From Actinomyces oris (GTDB lineage Bacteria > Actinomycetota > Actinomycetes > Actinomycetales > Actinomycetaceae), in contig NZ_VICC01000007.1 of assembly GCF_006546825.1 (NCBI RefSeq), positions 168,014-232,013 on the forward strand: 64,000 nt of DNA. Reading direction: 5' to 3'. Below are positions 8,387-16,380 of the stretch, in pieces. Made by a program: the position numbers and the translations under genes. Below the pieces are notes generated by a model. That model saw nothing but the letters and a program-made list of their open reading frames with translations. It was not told the origin of the DNA and searched no databases. The stretch's first letter is position 1, and every line of letters begins with the position of its first letter.

Positions 8387-10000
8387 GTGACACACTCTCA
8401 TGACGAGTCGGCCCCCAGTGGCCATGCCCCCGCTGCGTCGGGCGGGCGGCCCGGCACCAACGGCGCCGATGCTGCTGACCCTGTGACCTCCGCAGACCCC
8501 GTGGGCGCGGTGGTCTCCGGCGCCTCCGGCCAGGTCTCCAACGAGGCCCTGGAGGAGGACGGCGGCCTGCACCGGAGCCTGACCAGCAGGCACATGCAGA
8601 TGATCGCCATCGGCGGCGCCATCGGCACGGGGCTGTTCGTGGCCTCGGGCGCCACGGTCTCCACGGCCGGCCCGGGCGGAGCCCTGGTCGCCTACGCCGC
8701 CATCGGCCTCATGGTGCTGCTGCTCATGCAGTCCCTTGGCGAGATGACGGCGCACATGCCCGTGGCCGGTTCCTTCCAGACCTACGCCACCCGGTTCGTC
8801 AGCCCCTCCTTCGGCTTCGCCATGGGCTGGAACTACTGGTTCAACTGGGCGATCACGGTGGCGGCCGAGCTGGTGGCCGCCGGAATCGTCATGGGCTACT
8901 GGCTGCCAGGGGTGCCCTCGTGGATCTGGGCGGCACTGTTCCTAGCACTGCTGACGACGCTCAACGCCCTGTCCGCCCGCGCCTTCGGGGAGGGGGAGTT
9001 CTGGCTGTCGGCCATCAAGGTGGTCACGGTCGTCGTCTTCCTCGTGGCGGGCCTGGCCATGATCGCCGGCATCATCGGTGGGACGTCCCCGGGCTTCAGC
9101 AACTGGGTCGTCAAGGACGCGCCCTTCCACGGCGGGATGCTGGCCATTGTGTCGGTGTTCATGGTGGCCGGGTTCTCCTTCCAGGGCACCGAGCTGGTGG
9201 GCGTGGCGGCCGGTGAGGCCCGCAACCCGCGCCGGGACGTGCCCAAGGCGATCCACACGGTGTTCTGGCGGATCATGATCTTCTACATCGGGGCGATCAC
9301 GGTGGTCGGCTTCCTGGTTCCGTACACCGACCCCAACCTGCTGCGCTCGGATACCTCCGACATCTCCTACTCGCCCTTCACCCTGGTCTTCGAGCGGGCG
9401 GGGATCGGGATCGCGGCCGCCATCATGAACGCGGTCATCCTCACCGCCGTGCTCAGCGCCGGCAACTCGGGCCTGTACGCCTCGACCCGCATGCTGCACT
9501 CGATGGCCCTGCAGGGCCAGGCACCGGCCTGGTTCGCCTATGTCAACCGCCACGGGGTGCCGGTGCGGGCCCTGGGGGCGACGGCGCTGGTGGGGGCCGC
9601 CGGCTTCCTGACCGCCGTGGTGGGACAGGACACCGCCTACACGTGGCTGCTCAACGTCTCCGCCCTGTGCGGCTTCATCGTGTGGTTGGGTATCGCCGTG
9701 TGCCACTTCCGCTTCCGGCGCGCCTACGTGCTCCAGGGCAACGACCCGGCCGACCTTCCCTACCAGGCGCCCTGTTTCCCGCTCGGGCCGGTCCTGGCCT
9801 TCACCCTGTGCGCCCTGGTGATCCTGGGCCAGAACTACGAGGCGATCTTCAAGGGCCAGCTCGTGGAGGTGCTCTCCTCCTACATCGGCCTGCCGGTCTT
9901 CGGGGCCATCTGGCTGGGGCACCGCCTGGTGACCGGGTCGCGCGTCGTGCGCCTGGAGGAGGCCGACGTCTCGGGCGCCGTTGTTCGTGAGAGCCACTGA
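8387..10000 (+). CDS. Amino-acid permease, APC family (LysP-like)
   Basis: 537 residues with 12 expected membrane helices. The first helix begins IAIGGAIGTGLFVASG, the substrate-binding signature of the amino-acid:H+ symporters, and FSFQGTELVGVAAGEARNPRRDVPKAI is the conserved central block. Closest in style to lysine/basic amino-acid permeases, but the substrate is not certain. The N-terminal 60 residues are hydrophilic and Ala/Gly-rich. The GTG at 8387 is preceded by TACCCT exactly 7 bases upstream with no ribosome site, suggesting a leaderless start; the frame is open back to 8330. Confidence 0.85.
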   Translation: MTHSHDESAPSGHAPAASGGRPGTNGADAADPVTSADPVGAVVSGASGQVSNEALEEDGGLHRSLTSRHMQMIAIGGAIGTGLFVASGATVSTAGPGGALVAYAAIGLMVLLLMQSLGEMTAHMPVAGSFQTYATRFVSPSFGFAMGWNYWFNWAITVAAELVAAGIVMGYWLPGVPSWIWAALFLALLTTLNALSARAFGEGEFWLSAIKVVTVVVFLVAGLAMIAGIIGGTSPGFSNWVVKDAPFHGGMLAIVSVFMVAGFSFQGTELVGVAAGEARNPRRDVPKAIHTVFWRIMIFYIGAITVVGFLVPYTDPNLLRSDTSDISYSPFTLVFERAGIGIAAAIMNAVILTAVLSAGNSGLYASTRMLHSMALQGQAPAWFAYVNRHGVPVRALGATALVGAAGFLTAVVGQDTAYTWLLNVSALCGFIVWLGIAVCHFRFRRAYVLQGNDPADLPYQAPCFPLGPVLAFTLCALVILGQNYEAIFKGQLVEVLSSYIGLPVFGAIWLGHRLVTGSRVVRLEEADVSGAVVRESH

Positions 10001-10018
10001 GCCCGGCTCGTACCAGCT

Positions 10019-10040
10019 GAGCCCGGCGTCTGCCGGGCTC
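10019..10040 (+). terminator. Hairpin terminator after the permease gene
   Basis: A perfect 9-bp stem, GAGCCCGGC/GCCGGGCTC, with a 4-base loop lies 19 bases after the stop codon. No T-run follows, as is common in high-GC actinobacteria. Confidence 0.65.
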
Positions 10041-10060
10041 ATGCCCTTCACCCCATGACC

Positions 10061-10100
10061 GATGTCGGGGCACCGATCATCTGACCGGTGCCCCGACGTC
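10061..10100. terminator. Bidirectional hairpin between convergent genes
   Basis: The stem GTCGGGGCACCG/CGGTGCCCCGAC (12 perfect pairs, extendable to 15 with one G-T) has a 10-base loop. It stands between the convergent permease and Gls24-cluster genes and could stop transcripts from both sides. Confidence 0.65.
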
Positions 10101-10149
10101 GACTCGTGCTGGAACCTGCACGAGGCTGGAGCTGCTGTGGGGCTGGTGC

Positions 10150-10521
10150 CTACAGCAGGGACTGGACCCGCACCGTGACCTGAGGCGCGCTCTGCTCCCC
10201 GACGTCGGAGGAGTCGGAGCCCTCCCGGGCCTCGGAGGGGGCGCCCGACTCGCCCGCCTGGGACAGGGAGCGGATGATGGTCTCCTGGACGTCGCGCACG
10301 ATGTCCTTGATGGGCCGCGAGCCATCGATACCGATCTCGATGACGGCCCGGCTCGAGCCCTCCTCGACGATCACGCCGAAACGGGCCTGTTGAGGATCCT
10401 GCTGGCGCATGTGGCTACCGAGCGCCCTCAACGTGCTGCCGATCCCCGGCTCGATTGCTCGGACGCCGGGGACAGCAGTGACCAGGTGGGCCAGCTCGGC
10501 CGCTGAGAGGCTAGTCGTCAT
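10150..10521 (-). CDS. Small Gls24-cluster protein, last gene of the ECF sigma operon
   Basis: 123 residues. An N-terminal helix (AAELAHLVTAVPGVRAIEP) and the block FGVIVEEGSSRAVIEIGIDGSRPIKDIVRDVQ resemble the Asp23/Gls24 fold in a short, divergent form; the C-terminal 40 residues are Ser/Glu-rich. The gene overlaps its upstream neighbour by 11 bases, so it is probably translationally coupled. The start at 10521 was chosen over a longer frame because it fits this overlap and leaves a GAGGA site upstream. Function is inferred from the operon only. Confidence 0.7.
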   Translation of the reverse strand: MTTSLSAAELAHLVTAVPGVRAIEPGIGSTLRALGSHMRQQDPQQARFGVIVEEGSSRAVIEIGIDGSRPIKDIVRDVQETIIRSLSQAGESGAPSEAREGSDSSDVGEQSAPQVTVRVQSLL

Positions 10522-11062
10522 CGTGGAGATCCTCGATGTGGACGTTGACGGTCGGGGACACCCCAAGGTTCTCATGGCAGGCGGCTCGAACGGCGTCGCG
10601 GACCTCCTGGCCGAGCTGCGGCAGGTTGGCCACGCTGAGGTGGGCGGAGATCCGGCAGGAGATGGTCTGCGGAACCCCGAGGCCGCGGTGACCCTCGCCT
10701 GAGGGCGCGTGCTCGAAGGTCGAGCGCAGGGCGCGTGCCCCGGGCACGCCGTCCACGGTGCGGCGGATGAGTGCCCGCAGCGAGAACTCGGACATGCTGT
10801 ACGGCCCCAGGTCGGTCGCGGGCATCTCCACCTGGGCGCCGTGACGGGTCTCGGCGAGGATGGCGTCCATCAGGTGGCGCTTGGGCATGACCGAGGCGCT
10901 GGCCTGAGACTCCAGCCGATCCCACTCCTCGTGCAGGGAGGCGATCAGACGCTGGTACTCGCGCGTGTCGGCGTCGTCCTGCTCATGAGACCGGGCGAAG
11001 GACTTGGAGGCCGACGCCGTCGCGCGTCGGACGCTGTGTGAGAGCTGGTTGACGGTGCTCAT
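10511..11062 (-). CDS. Asp23/Gls24-like protein of the ECF sigma operon
   Basis: 183 residues. The N-terminal half is charged and helical (residues about 20-70). The C-terminal half (about 85-180) has the alternating strand pattern of Gls24 domains, ending in TVNVHIEDLHDDD, which resembles the VNVxVxDV ending of the family. The start overlaps the sigma-factor stop as ATGA, so the two are translationally coupled. A role in sensing or setting sigma-factor activity is possible but not shown by sequence. Confidence 0.7.
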   Translation of the reverse strand: MSTVNQLSHSVRRATASASKSFARSHEQDDADTREYQRLIASLHEEWDRLESQASASVMPKRHLMDAILAETRHGAQVEMPATDLGPYSMSEFSLRALIRRTVDGVPGARALRSTFEHAPSGEGHRGLGVPQTISCRISAHLSVANLPQLGQEVRDAVRAACHENLGVSPTVNVHIEDLHDDD

Positions 11063-11715
11063 GCCCACTCCTTCATCTGGCGCATGACGAGAGAACGGGC
11101 GCGTGCCAGCCTCCCTCGGACGGTGGACTCGGTCAGGTTCAGGGTCTGGGCGATCTCTTCGTAGGACATGTCGTCGACCTCTCGGAGCACCCAGACGATG
11201 CGCAGCTCGGGCTGCACGGAGGCCAGGAGGTCGGCCAGCGCCTCGATCTGGGCGTTGACCTCGCTGGACTCGGCCGGGTCGGCGGTGCTGCTCGACGTCG
11301 TCTCCGCGATGGCGCTCGCAGTCTCCAGGCCTTCGGCGTCGTAGGGGTCGGTGGCCCGGCGCTGACGCTTGCGCGTCATGCTGGTGGCCTTGTTGGTGCA
11401 GATCCGCATGAGCCAGCCTCGGAAGGCGGCGGGTTCCCTGACGAGGTGAAGACTGCGCCAGGCCTGGATGAGAGTGTCCTGGACGATGTCCTCACTGTCG
11501 TGACGGTTGCGCACGATCATGTAGGCGGTGCGGAACAGGCGCCCCTGGTAACGCTCGACGAGCTGCTCGAAGGCGTTGATGTCCCCGTCCTGGGCGCGCA
11601 GGACCAGGCAGCGGTCCTTGTCGGGCGACGCGCCGGACGAGGCGCTCGGTTGTGCGGCGTGGTCTGGACGCGGGCGAGGCGCCGCCGTGGCCTCGTCCCG
11701 CGTCTCACGCGCCAT
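11059..11715 (-). CDS. ECF-type RNA polymerase sigma factor
   Basis: 218 residues. Sigma region 2 (about residues 45-115) contains NAFEQLVERYQGRLFRTAY and DSEDIVQDTLIQAWRSL; region 4 (about 160-215) contains [27 protein letters not shown]. Region 3 is absent, as in all ECF factors. The N-terminal 35 residues are a disordered extension. No anti-sigma factor with a ZAS motif is adjacent; instead it is embedded among Gls24-family genes, which suggests it controls this envelope-stress cluster, possibly including itself. It overlaps the genes on both sides by a few bases. Confidence 0.9.
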   Translation of the reverse strand: MARETRDEATAAPRPRPDHAAQPSASSGASPDKDRCLVLRAQDGDINAFEQLVERYQGRLFRTAYMIVRNRHDSEDIVQDTLIQAWRSLHLVREPAAFRGWLMRICTNKATSMTRKRQRRATDPYDAEGLETASAIAETTSSSTADPAESSEVNAQIEALADLLASVQPELRIVWVLREVDDMSYEEIAQTLNLTESTVRGRLARARSLVMRQMKEWA

Positions 11716-12355
11716 CGCCGTTCCCGATGGTCTTGGGCGAGTGCTGCCCCGTGATGGTCTGCGAGACGCTGCGCTTGCTCGTGGAGCGCTCCAGCCCCAC
11801 CAGGACGTCGATCTGCCGGGGGCGCGTGCCCAGGGACGTGGTCACGTCATCCTCGAGCCGGCCCCTGAGCTCCGCCACGGCCCATGCGACCTCGCAGTCC
11901 TGGGACACGGTGGCGTCCGCCTGCACCCACAGACTGCTCGGGGAACCGGTGACCCACACGGCGCACTGCTCCACCACCCCGGGAACGTCCTCCGCCCGCT
12001 CGGACAGGGCCTGTGACAGGACCTCGGGGGCAACGGTGGCCATGAGGACTCCCTCGGAGTCGCTGAACCTCAGGGGAGAGGCGGCCGCCTTGCGGGGGAT
12101 CTGCATGGCGAGTAGGACCAACCCGGCGATGACGGCGAGCACGGAGACCAGCGCGGCCACCGGCAGGAGCCAGTGCGCCTGGGCTGCGATGAGGCTGCCG
12201 ACTCGGTCCTGCGCCGTGGCCAGGTAGGGGGCGGCATCGGGCCAGGACCGACCGGCACTAAGGCCGGAGGCCAGGACCCAGGATGACGCCGCCGCGATGA
12301 GAAGCCCGCAGCCGGCCAGGGCCGTCCGGTTGAGGACACCAGAAACTGAACGCAT
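11705..12355 (-). CDS. amaP: AmaP-like alkaline shock membrane anchor protein
   Basis: 216 residues. Two membrane segments near the N-terminus (about residues 8-27 and 60-82) with a short loop between them are followed by a cytoplasmic Gls24-like domain. AmaP proteins anchor soluble Asp23/Gls24 proteins at the membrane. The start at 12355 has AAGGAG at good spacing; a longer open frame to 12490 is not supported. The gene lies 13 bases after the DUF6286 gene and overlaps the sigma gene by 11 bases. Confidence 0.78.
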   Translation of the reverse strand: MRSVSGVLNRTALAGCGLLIAAASSWVLASGLSAGRSWPDAAPYLATAQDRVGSLIAAQAHWLLPVAALVSVLAVIAGLVLLAMQIPRKAAASPLRFSDSEGVLMATVAPEVLSQALSERAEDVPGVVEQCAVWVTGSPSSLWVQADATVSQDCEVAWAVAELRGRLEDDVTTSLGTRPRQIDVLVGLERSTSKRSVSQTITGQHSPKTIGNGDGA

Positions 12356-12368
12356 GATCGTATCTCCT

Positions 12369-12917
12369 TCAGCTCGTGCGCTTGATCCGCACGCGGCTGC
12401 GCGTGATGCCCGCGGGCTGGAGCGTCTCCAGGGCCTCGTCGGTCGTCTTACGGGCGGCTTCCTGCACCGGCTCGAGGTCGTCCAGGACACTGAGGACGAC
12501 GACGTCGACCCGGGAGCGACGGGTGGTGACGGTGGCGGAGTGGACGCCGCCGATCTGCTCGACCTGGTTCCTCACCAGGGTGGCCAGGTCACGGCGCCTC
12601 ACCGCGGTCTGGCCCGGGACGGTGTCGGGCAGGAGCGTGACGCGCTCGGGCAGCCCAGGCCACAGGGCCGCGAGGATCATGGCTAAGGCGCAGGCTGCGG
12701 CGATCCCGGCGGCGGCGAGCACCGCGACGGAGCCGAGGGCGGTGGAGCCAATGGTGTCGAGCGTGGTGACGGTGCGGTCCGGCCAGGTGCCGGTGACGAT
12801 CCGGTGCCCCGTCAGCCAGGCCCCCAGGCCTCCGGCCGTGAGCAGCAGCAGTGCCAGGAGGACACTGGGCGTGCTGCGAGAGGGGCGACGAATGAGTTTC
12901 GGGACGGGTGTTCTCAT
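12369..12917 (-). CDS. DUF6286-type membrane protein
   Basis: 182 residues with two membrane helices (about 17-40 and 60-85) and a C-terminal domain of about 90 residues that resembles a degenerate Gls24 fold (VHSATVTTRRSRVDVVVLSVLDD). Such proteins are regular members of actinobacterial Gls24/AmaP clusters. Its ATG overlaps the stop of the upstream Gls24 gene by 4 bases. Biochemical role unknown. Confidence 0.75.
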   Translation of the reverse strand: MRTPVPKLIRRPSRSTPSVLLALLLLTAGGLGAWLTGHRIVTGTWPDRTVTTLDTIGSTALGSVAVLAAAGIAAACALAMILAALWPGLPERVTLLPDTVPGQTAVRRRDLATLVRNQVEQIGGVHSATVTTRRSRVDVVVLSVLDDLEPVQEAARKTTDEALETLQPAGITRSRVRIKRTS

Positions 12918-13330
12918 TTCAGGCTCTTCCTGACGTGGCTGCTCGGATTGAGCCAGGAGATCTCGATGGTGATCTTGCCGACGCTCAGCCCGGTGAGGTG
13001 CTCGACGCGGCCGCGCACGTGCGCGCGCAGATCGTCAATGGTGGAGGACAGTGGCGTGGGAAAGACCAGGCCGAGGTCCAGGTGGAGGACGGCGACCCGC
13101 CCGTAGAGCTCGCACTGGGCCTCGGGCCGGGAGGCGAAGTTGCGGCGGGCGCCGATTCCCAGGAGCCCCCCGGCATTGGAGCCGACGTTGCCGGTCTCAT
13201 AGGCGGCCTGGGCGGCGATCTGGGCGACGACCTTGGCCGGAATGGTGGTGGTGCCGCGTTGCTCCCAGGAGGAGGCCTCGTCCTGGGCGGGACCCGGCTG
13301 CGTGATGGCGGGCTGGGTGGCGGTCGCCAT
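12914..13330 (-). CDS. Asp23/Gls24 family envelope stress protein
   Basis: 138 residues. The family pattern is visible: TTIPAKVVAQIAAQAAYETGNVG near residue 25-50, then VAVLHLDLGLVFPTPLSSTIDDLRAHVRGRVEHLTGLSVGKITIEISWL. A soluble cytoplasmic protein expected to cluster at the membrane through AmaP. The start at 13330 follows a GAAAGAAG site; the frame upstream to 13417 overlaps the small gene at 13333-13509 and is rejected. Confidence 0.85.
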   Translation of the reverse strand: MATATQPAITQPGPAQDEASSWEQRGTTTIPAKVVAQIAAQAAYETGNVGSNAGGLLGIGARRNFASRPEAQCELYGRVAVLHLDLGLVFPTPLSSTIDDLRAHVRGRVEHLTGLSVGKITIEISWLNPSSHVRKSLK

Positions 13331-13332
13331 CG

Positions 13333-13509
13333 TCACTTCTTTCGCCGATCCAGGATGCTGTGGACATCGACCCGGCCCTCCAGGTAGAGACCCACCCCCA
13401 GTCCGGCCGCGCCGCACAGGGCCACCAGGACGAAGTCGGCGAAGGAGCCGAAGGCGAGAATGGTGCCAAGGAACAGGCCCACCAGGAGGGCCAGGTACGT
13501 TGTCTTCAT
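13333..13509 (-). CDS. 58-residue membrane protein (DUF2273-like)
   Basis: A short gene: ATG at 13509, GAGGAG 7 bases upstream, TGA at 13333. The protein has two hydrophobic segments (about residues 5-20 and 24-42) and ends in a basic SILDRRKK tail. Small proteins of this shape (DUF2273) occur in Gls24/AmaP clusters of Gram-positive bacteria. It lies between two Gls24 genes and ends two bases before the start of the next one. Too short for many ORF callers, but ribosome site, spacing and codon use support it. Confidence 0.82.
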   Translation of the reverse strand: MKTTYLALLVGLFLGTILAFGSFADFVLVALCGAAGLGVGLYLEGRVDVHSILDRRKK

Positions 13510-13542
13510 TGAGAGCTCCTCAGATCAGGGCGTCAGGATGGG

Positions 13543-14019
13543 TCACTTGAGGTCGGCGGCCTCGGAGTTGTTGGAGTCGTCGTCGGGCAGGTGGACGTCG
13601 GTGACGTTGATGTTGACCTCGACGACTTCCAGGCCGGTGGTGCCCTCGATCTGCTCGATGATGTTGCGGCGGATGGCGTCGGAGACCTCGACGATGGAGA
13701 CGCCGTACTCAACGACCACGGTGACCTCGACGGCGGCCTGGGTCTCGCCCTTCTGGACGCTGATGCCGCCGGCGACGTTGGTCTGGGCGTTGGGGATGCG
13801 GTCGGTCACGGCGCTGAAGGCGCGGCGAACGGCGTTGCCCATGTCGTAGACGCCGGGCACCTCACGAGCAGCCATACCGGCGATCTTGGCGACGACGTTC
13901 TCCTCGATGGTGGTCACGCCGTGCGAGGTCTGGAGGGGGCCGCGGGGGGTCTTGTCCTCCTCGGCCTGCTCGTTGCGCTCGCGCTGCTGACCGGTCTGGG
14001 GGATGGCGTTGTTGCTCAT
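13543..14019 (-). CDS. Asp23/Gls24 family protein, first gene of the stress operon
   Basis: 158 residues. The Gls24 core starts at TSHGVTTIEENVVAKIAGMAAREVPGVYDMG and ends with VVEVNINVTDVHL, both textbook for the family; the first 35 residues are charged and disordered. The start at 14019 has AAAGAGG upstream. It is the first of eight closely spaced or overlapping minus-strand genes reaching to 10150. The upstream 220 bases should hold the operon promoter, but no ECF-type -35/-10 pair could be named with confidence. Confidence 0.9.
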   Translation of the reverse strand: MSNNAIPQTGQQRERNEQAEEDKTPRGPLQTSHGVTTIEENVVAKIAGMAAREVPGVYDMGNAVRRAFSAVTDRIPNAQTNVAGGISVQKGETQAAVEVTVVVEYGVSIVEVSDAIRRNIIEQIEGTTGLEVVEVNINVTDVHLPDDDSNNSEAADLK

Positions 14020-14235
14020 TGGAGCCTCTTTCGTTAATCCGTGAATGGATGGTGACGGGATGTGTGGTGCGCGGCCCAGCAACTGGTCCGTCACGGCGCC
14101 GTAGTGGCTGCCGTGGCCCGCTCGCGTGAGTGGCCGACGTGACTGACTGGTATTGCTACCCGTCTTGATTGCCGCGCTGTAGGTAGGACGCCGCAGGCCG
14201 GGGAATCCTCACGGCCCCAACCCATGGCTTGCGTC

Positions 14236-14292
14236 ACAAAAATTGAAGCGGGTTCCGCGGAGGCGGTGAGTGCCTCTGCGGAACCCGCTTCA
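14236..14292 (-). terminator. Rho-independent terminator of the GlsB gene
   Basis: A 21-bp stem (14244-14264 with 14272-14292, one G-T pair) with a 7-base loop is followed, on the minus strand, by ATTTTT. It separates the GlsB gene from the downstream Gls24 operon. Confidence 0.9.
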
Positions 14293-14305
14293 GGGCGTTA
14301 GAGGG

Positions 14306-14563
14306 CTACTTGCGGCCGGTGACGCCCAGGTAGACGGAGATCGCGACGATGGCGGCGATGAGGGACAGGGCCCAGCGGATCCAGTCGATCCCGTCGGTGT
14401 GGGCGACGCCGAAGAGGCTGGCGACCGCGCCTCCAACGAGTGCGCCCACGGCGCCCAGCACGATGGTCCACAGGACCGAGATGTTCTGCTCGCCCCGCAT
14501 GACGAGGCGGGCAAGGGCGCCGAGCACGGCGCCGGCGATAATCATTCCGATGAATGACAGCAT
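14306..14563 (-). CDS. GlsB/YeaQ/YmgE family stress membrane protein
   Basis: 85 residues, three membrane helices. The family signature GxIIAGxxxGxLARLxMxG and a late WTIVLGxVGAxxGG block are present (the 'transglycosylase-associated' family, now known as small stress membrane proteins). It has its own terminator and sits just upstream of the Gls24 operon, matching the usual association of glsB with gls24. Confidence 0.88.
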   Translation of the reverse strand: MLSFIGMIIAGAVLGALARLVMRGEQNISVLWTIVLGAVGALVGGAVASLFGVAHTDGIDWIRWALSLIAAIVAISVYLGVTGRK

Positions 14564-14721
14564 GATGTCTTCCTCCGAGAAGGTCCGATGAGGGGAGGCA
14601 TCCGCCCATCGGGTATGGAAACGTTCTGGCAGCGTGTCAGCTAGTCATGAGACAGCAGGCAACGCTGCCTGATAGACGCCATGGAAGCGTCAATCGTCAC
14701 GGACTGAGAGTGTGGCATGCG

Positions 14722-16011
14722 TTACGCCGTGGTGGAGGCCGGGTGCCTGTCGGTGGTGAGTTCGGGCGCTGTGAAGGTGCGTACCTGGGCGGCGTCGGCA
14801 CTGATGAGCGTGGGGGAGTCCACCTGCTCCCCGAGAGTCTCCAGGGAGCGGGCGGTCACCAGGAGACGGTTCTCCATGGAGCCGACCGCCTTGTTGTAGG
14901 CGGTGACGCTGCGCCGCAGGGCCCCGCCCAGGGCGTCGAGGTGACCGGCGACGGTCCCCAGGCGCTCGTAGAGGGTGCGACCGAGCTCCAGCAGCTCGCG
15001 GGCGTCGTCGTTGACGGCGGTGCGGGCCCAGGCCGTGGCGCAGGTGCGCAGCAGGGTCAGCAGCGACACGGGTGAGGCCAGGGCGACGCCGCGCCCCAGC
15101 GCGTGCTCCAGGAGCGCGGGGTCCGCCTCCAGGGCGGCCGAGAGCACCGCCTCCGCCGGGACGAAGAGGACCACGAGCTCGGGGGAGTCCCCCAGGGCCC
15201 GGTCGTAACGGCGCGCGGCGAGCTGATCGACGTGCCCGCGCAGCGCCCGGGCGTGAGCCTCCAGAAGCCGCCCGCGCCGCTCCTCGTCCTCGGGGCCGGA
15301 GCCCTGGACGGCGGTGGCCGCCAGGTAGGAGTCCATGGGCGCCTTCGCGTCCACGGCGAGGTAGCCCTCCCCGGGCAGGTGGACGACGACGTCCGGACGG
15401 GAGCGGCCTGCCGCCCCCTCACCGGCGGCCGAGCCCACTGAGCCCGCTGGGACCGCTGAGCCCGGTGGGCCGGCCGAGCCGCCGCGCCGCTGGACCAGCG
15501 CTCCGATGGTGCGCTGCTCGGAGAAGTCCACGTGCCGCATCATCCCGGAGGCCTCCAGGACCCGGGCCAGCTCGACCTCACCCCACATGCCGCGTGCCGA
15601 GCGTGAGCGCAGCGCCCCCTCCAGAGAGGCTGTGGAGCGGGCCAGGTCCTGCTCGCGCAGGGCGGTGGCCCTCAGCTGCTCGGCCAGGGCCGCGTGCTGC
15701 TCCGCCCGCTGCTTCTCCAAGGACTCCACCCGGGCCCCCACCTGCTCCAGCTGGCTGCGCACGGGTGCGAGCGCCCGCAGCACGGAGCCGTCCCGCTCGG
15801 CGCGCTCCTCGGCCACCTGGGTACGCGAGGACAGCTCCTCGGCCCGGGCCTGCCACTGGGCGGCCTGCGCCCGCAGCTCGGCCACCTGCTCGCCGTCCGA
15901 CTGGTGCGCGGTGGTGCGCCGGGCGAGCGCACCGAGGTAGCCGATGACCGCTCCGATCGCCAGGCCGACGAGGAGCAGCAGGATGGGAAGCAGGACCGCT
16001 GAGGAGTTCAT
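14722..16011 (-). CDS. rmuC: DNA recombination protein RmuC
   Basis: 429 residues: one N-terminal membrane helix (about 5-27), a long coiled coil (about 40-130), then the RmuC nuclease-like domain with GMWGEVELARVLE, YLAVDAKAPMDSY and VVLFVPAEAVLSAAL. RmuC limits recombination between inverted repeats. A Gly/Pro/Ser-rich insert of about 35 residues interrupts the domain near residues 180-210, compared with shorter loops in typical members. Divergent from the esterase gene. Confidence 0.9.
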   Translation of the reverse strand: MNSSAVLLPILLLLVGLAIGAVIGYLGALARRTTAHQSDGEQVAELRAQAAQWQARAEELSSRTQVAEERAERDGSVLRALAPVRSQLEQVGARVESLEKQRAEQHAALAEQLRATALREQDLARSTASLEGALRSRSARGMWGEVELARVLEASGMMRHVDFSEQRTIGALVQRRGGSAGPPGSAVPAGSVGSAAGEGAAGRSRPDVVVHLPGEGYLAVDAKAPMDSYLAATAVQGSGPEDEERRGRLLEAHARALRGHVDQLAARRYDRALGDSPELVVLFVPAEAVLSAALEADPALLEHALGRGVALASPVSLLTLLRTCATAWARTAVNDDARELLELGRTLYERLGTVAGHLDALGGALRRSVTAYNKAVGSMENRLLVTARSLETLGEQVDSPTLISADAAQVRTFTAPELTTDRHPASTTA

Positions 16012-16380
16012 GAACCAATGGTGCCCGTTAGGTGCGACATCTATTCGGTGCCCTTAAGCCCCACGGAGTCCCGCTGGCGCAGATCGCCCCGGCTGGCTGG
16101 TTCGGCCGGCCCGTCCGCCCGCCGAACGGACCGGCACGACCCCGCCTCGCCGATCCGGCCCACCGGTCCTGTTCTGCTGAGCCTGCCCACCGGCCCGCTC
16201 CGGCGTCGTCGTCGGGCATATTTCTCCCGGGCGTGCGGAAATCGACCGTTCGGACCTGGGGCGACAGTCCTGCTTCCTGCCCGATCCTGCCTACGGCGGA
16301 GGGGAGGAGACCAAGAGCACGGTCCTTCTGCGACTTCTGGATGATGGGTATGTGGGCAGGTGGTGCCATGCTTATCGGAC
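16012..16380. other. Divergent intergenic region, no gene seen
   Basis: 368 bases between rmuC and the esterase gene. Open frames here have no ribosome sites and look like shadows. Several GC-rich imperfect inverted repeats are present (for example GTCCG/CGGAC around 16112-16134), but none is clean enough to call an operator. Confidence 0.5.
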
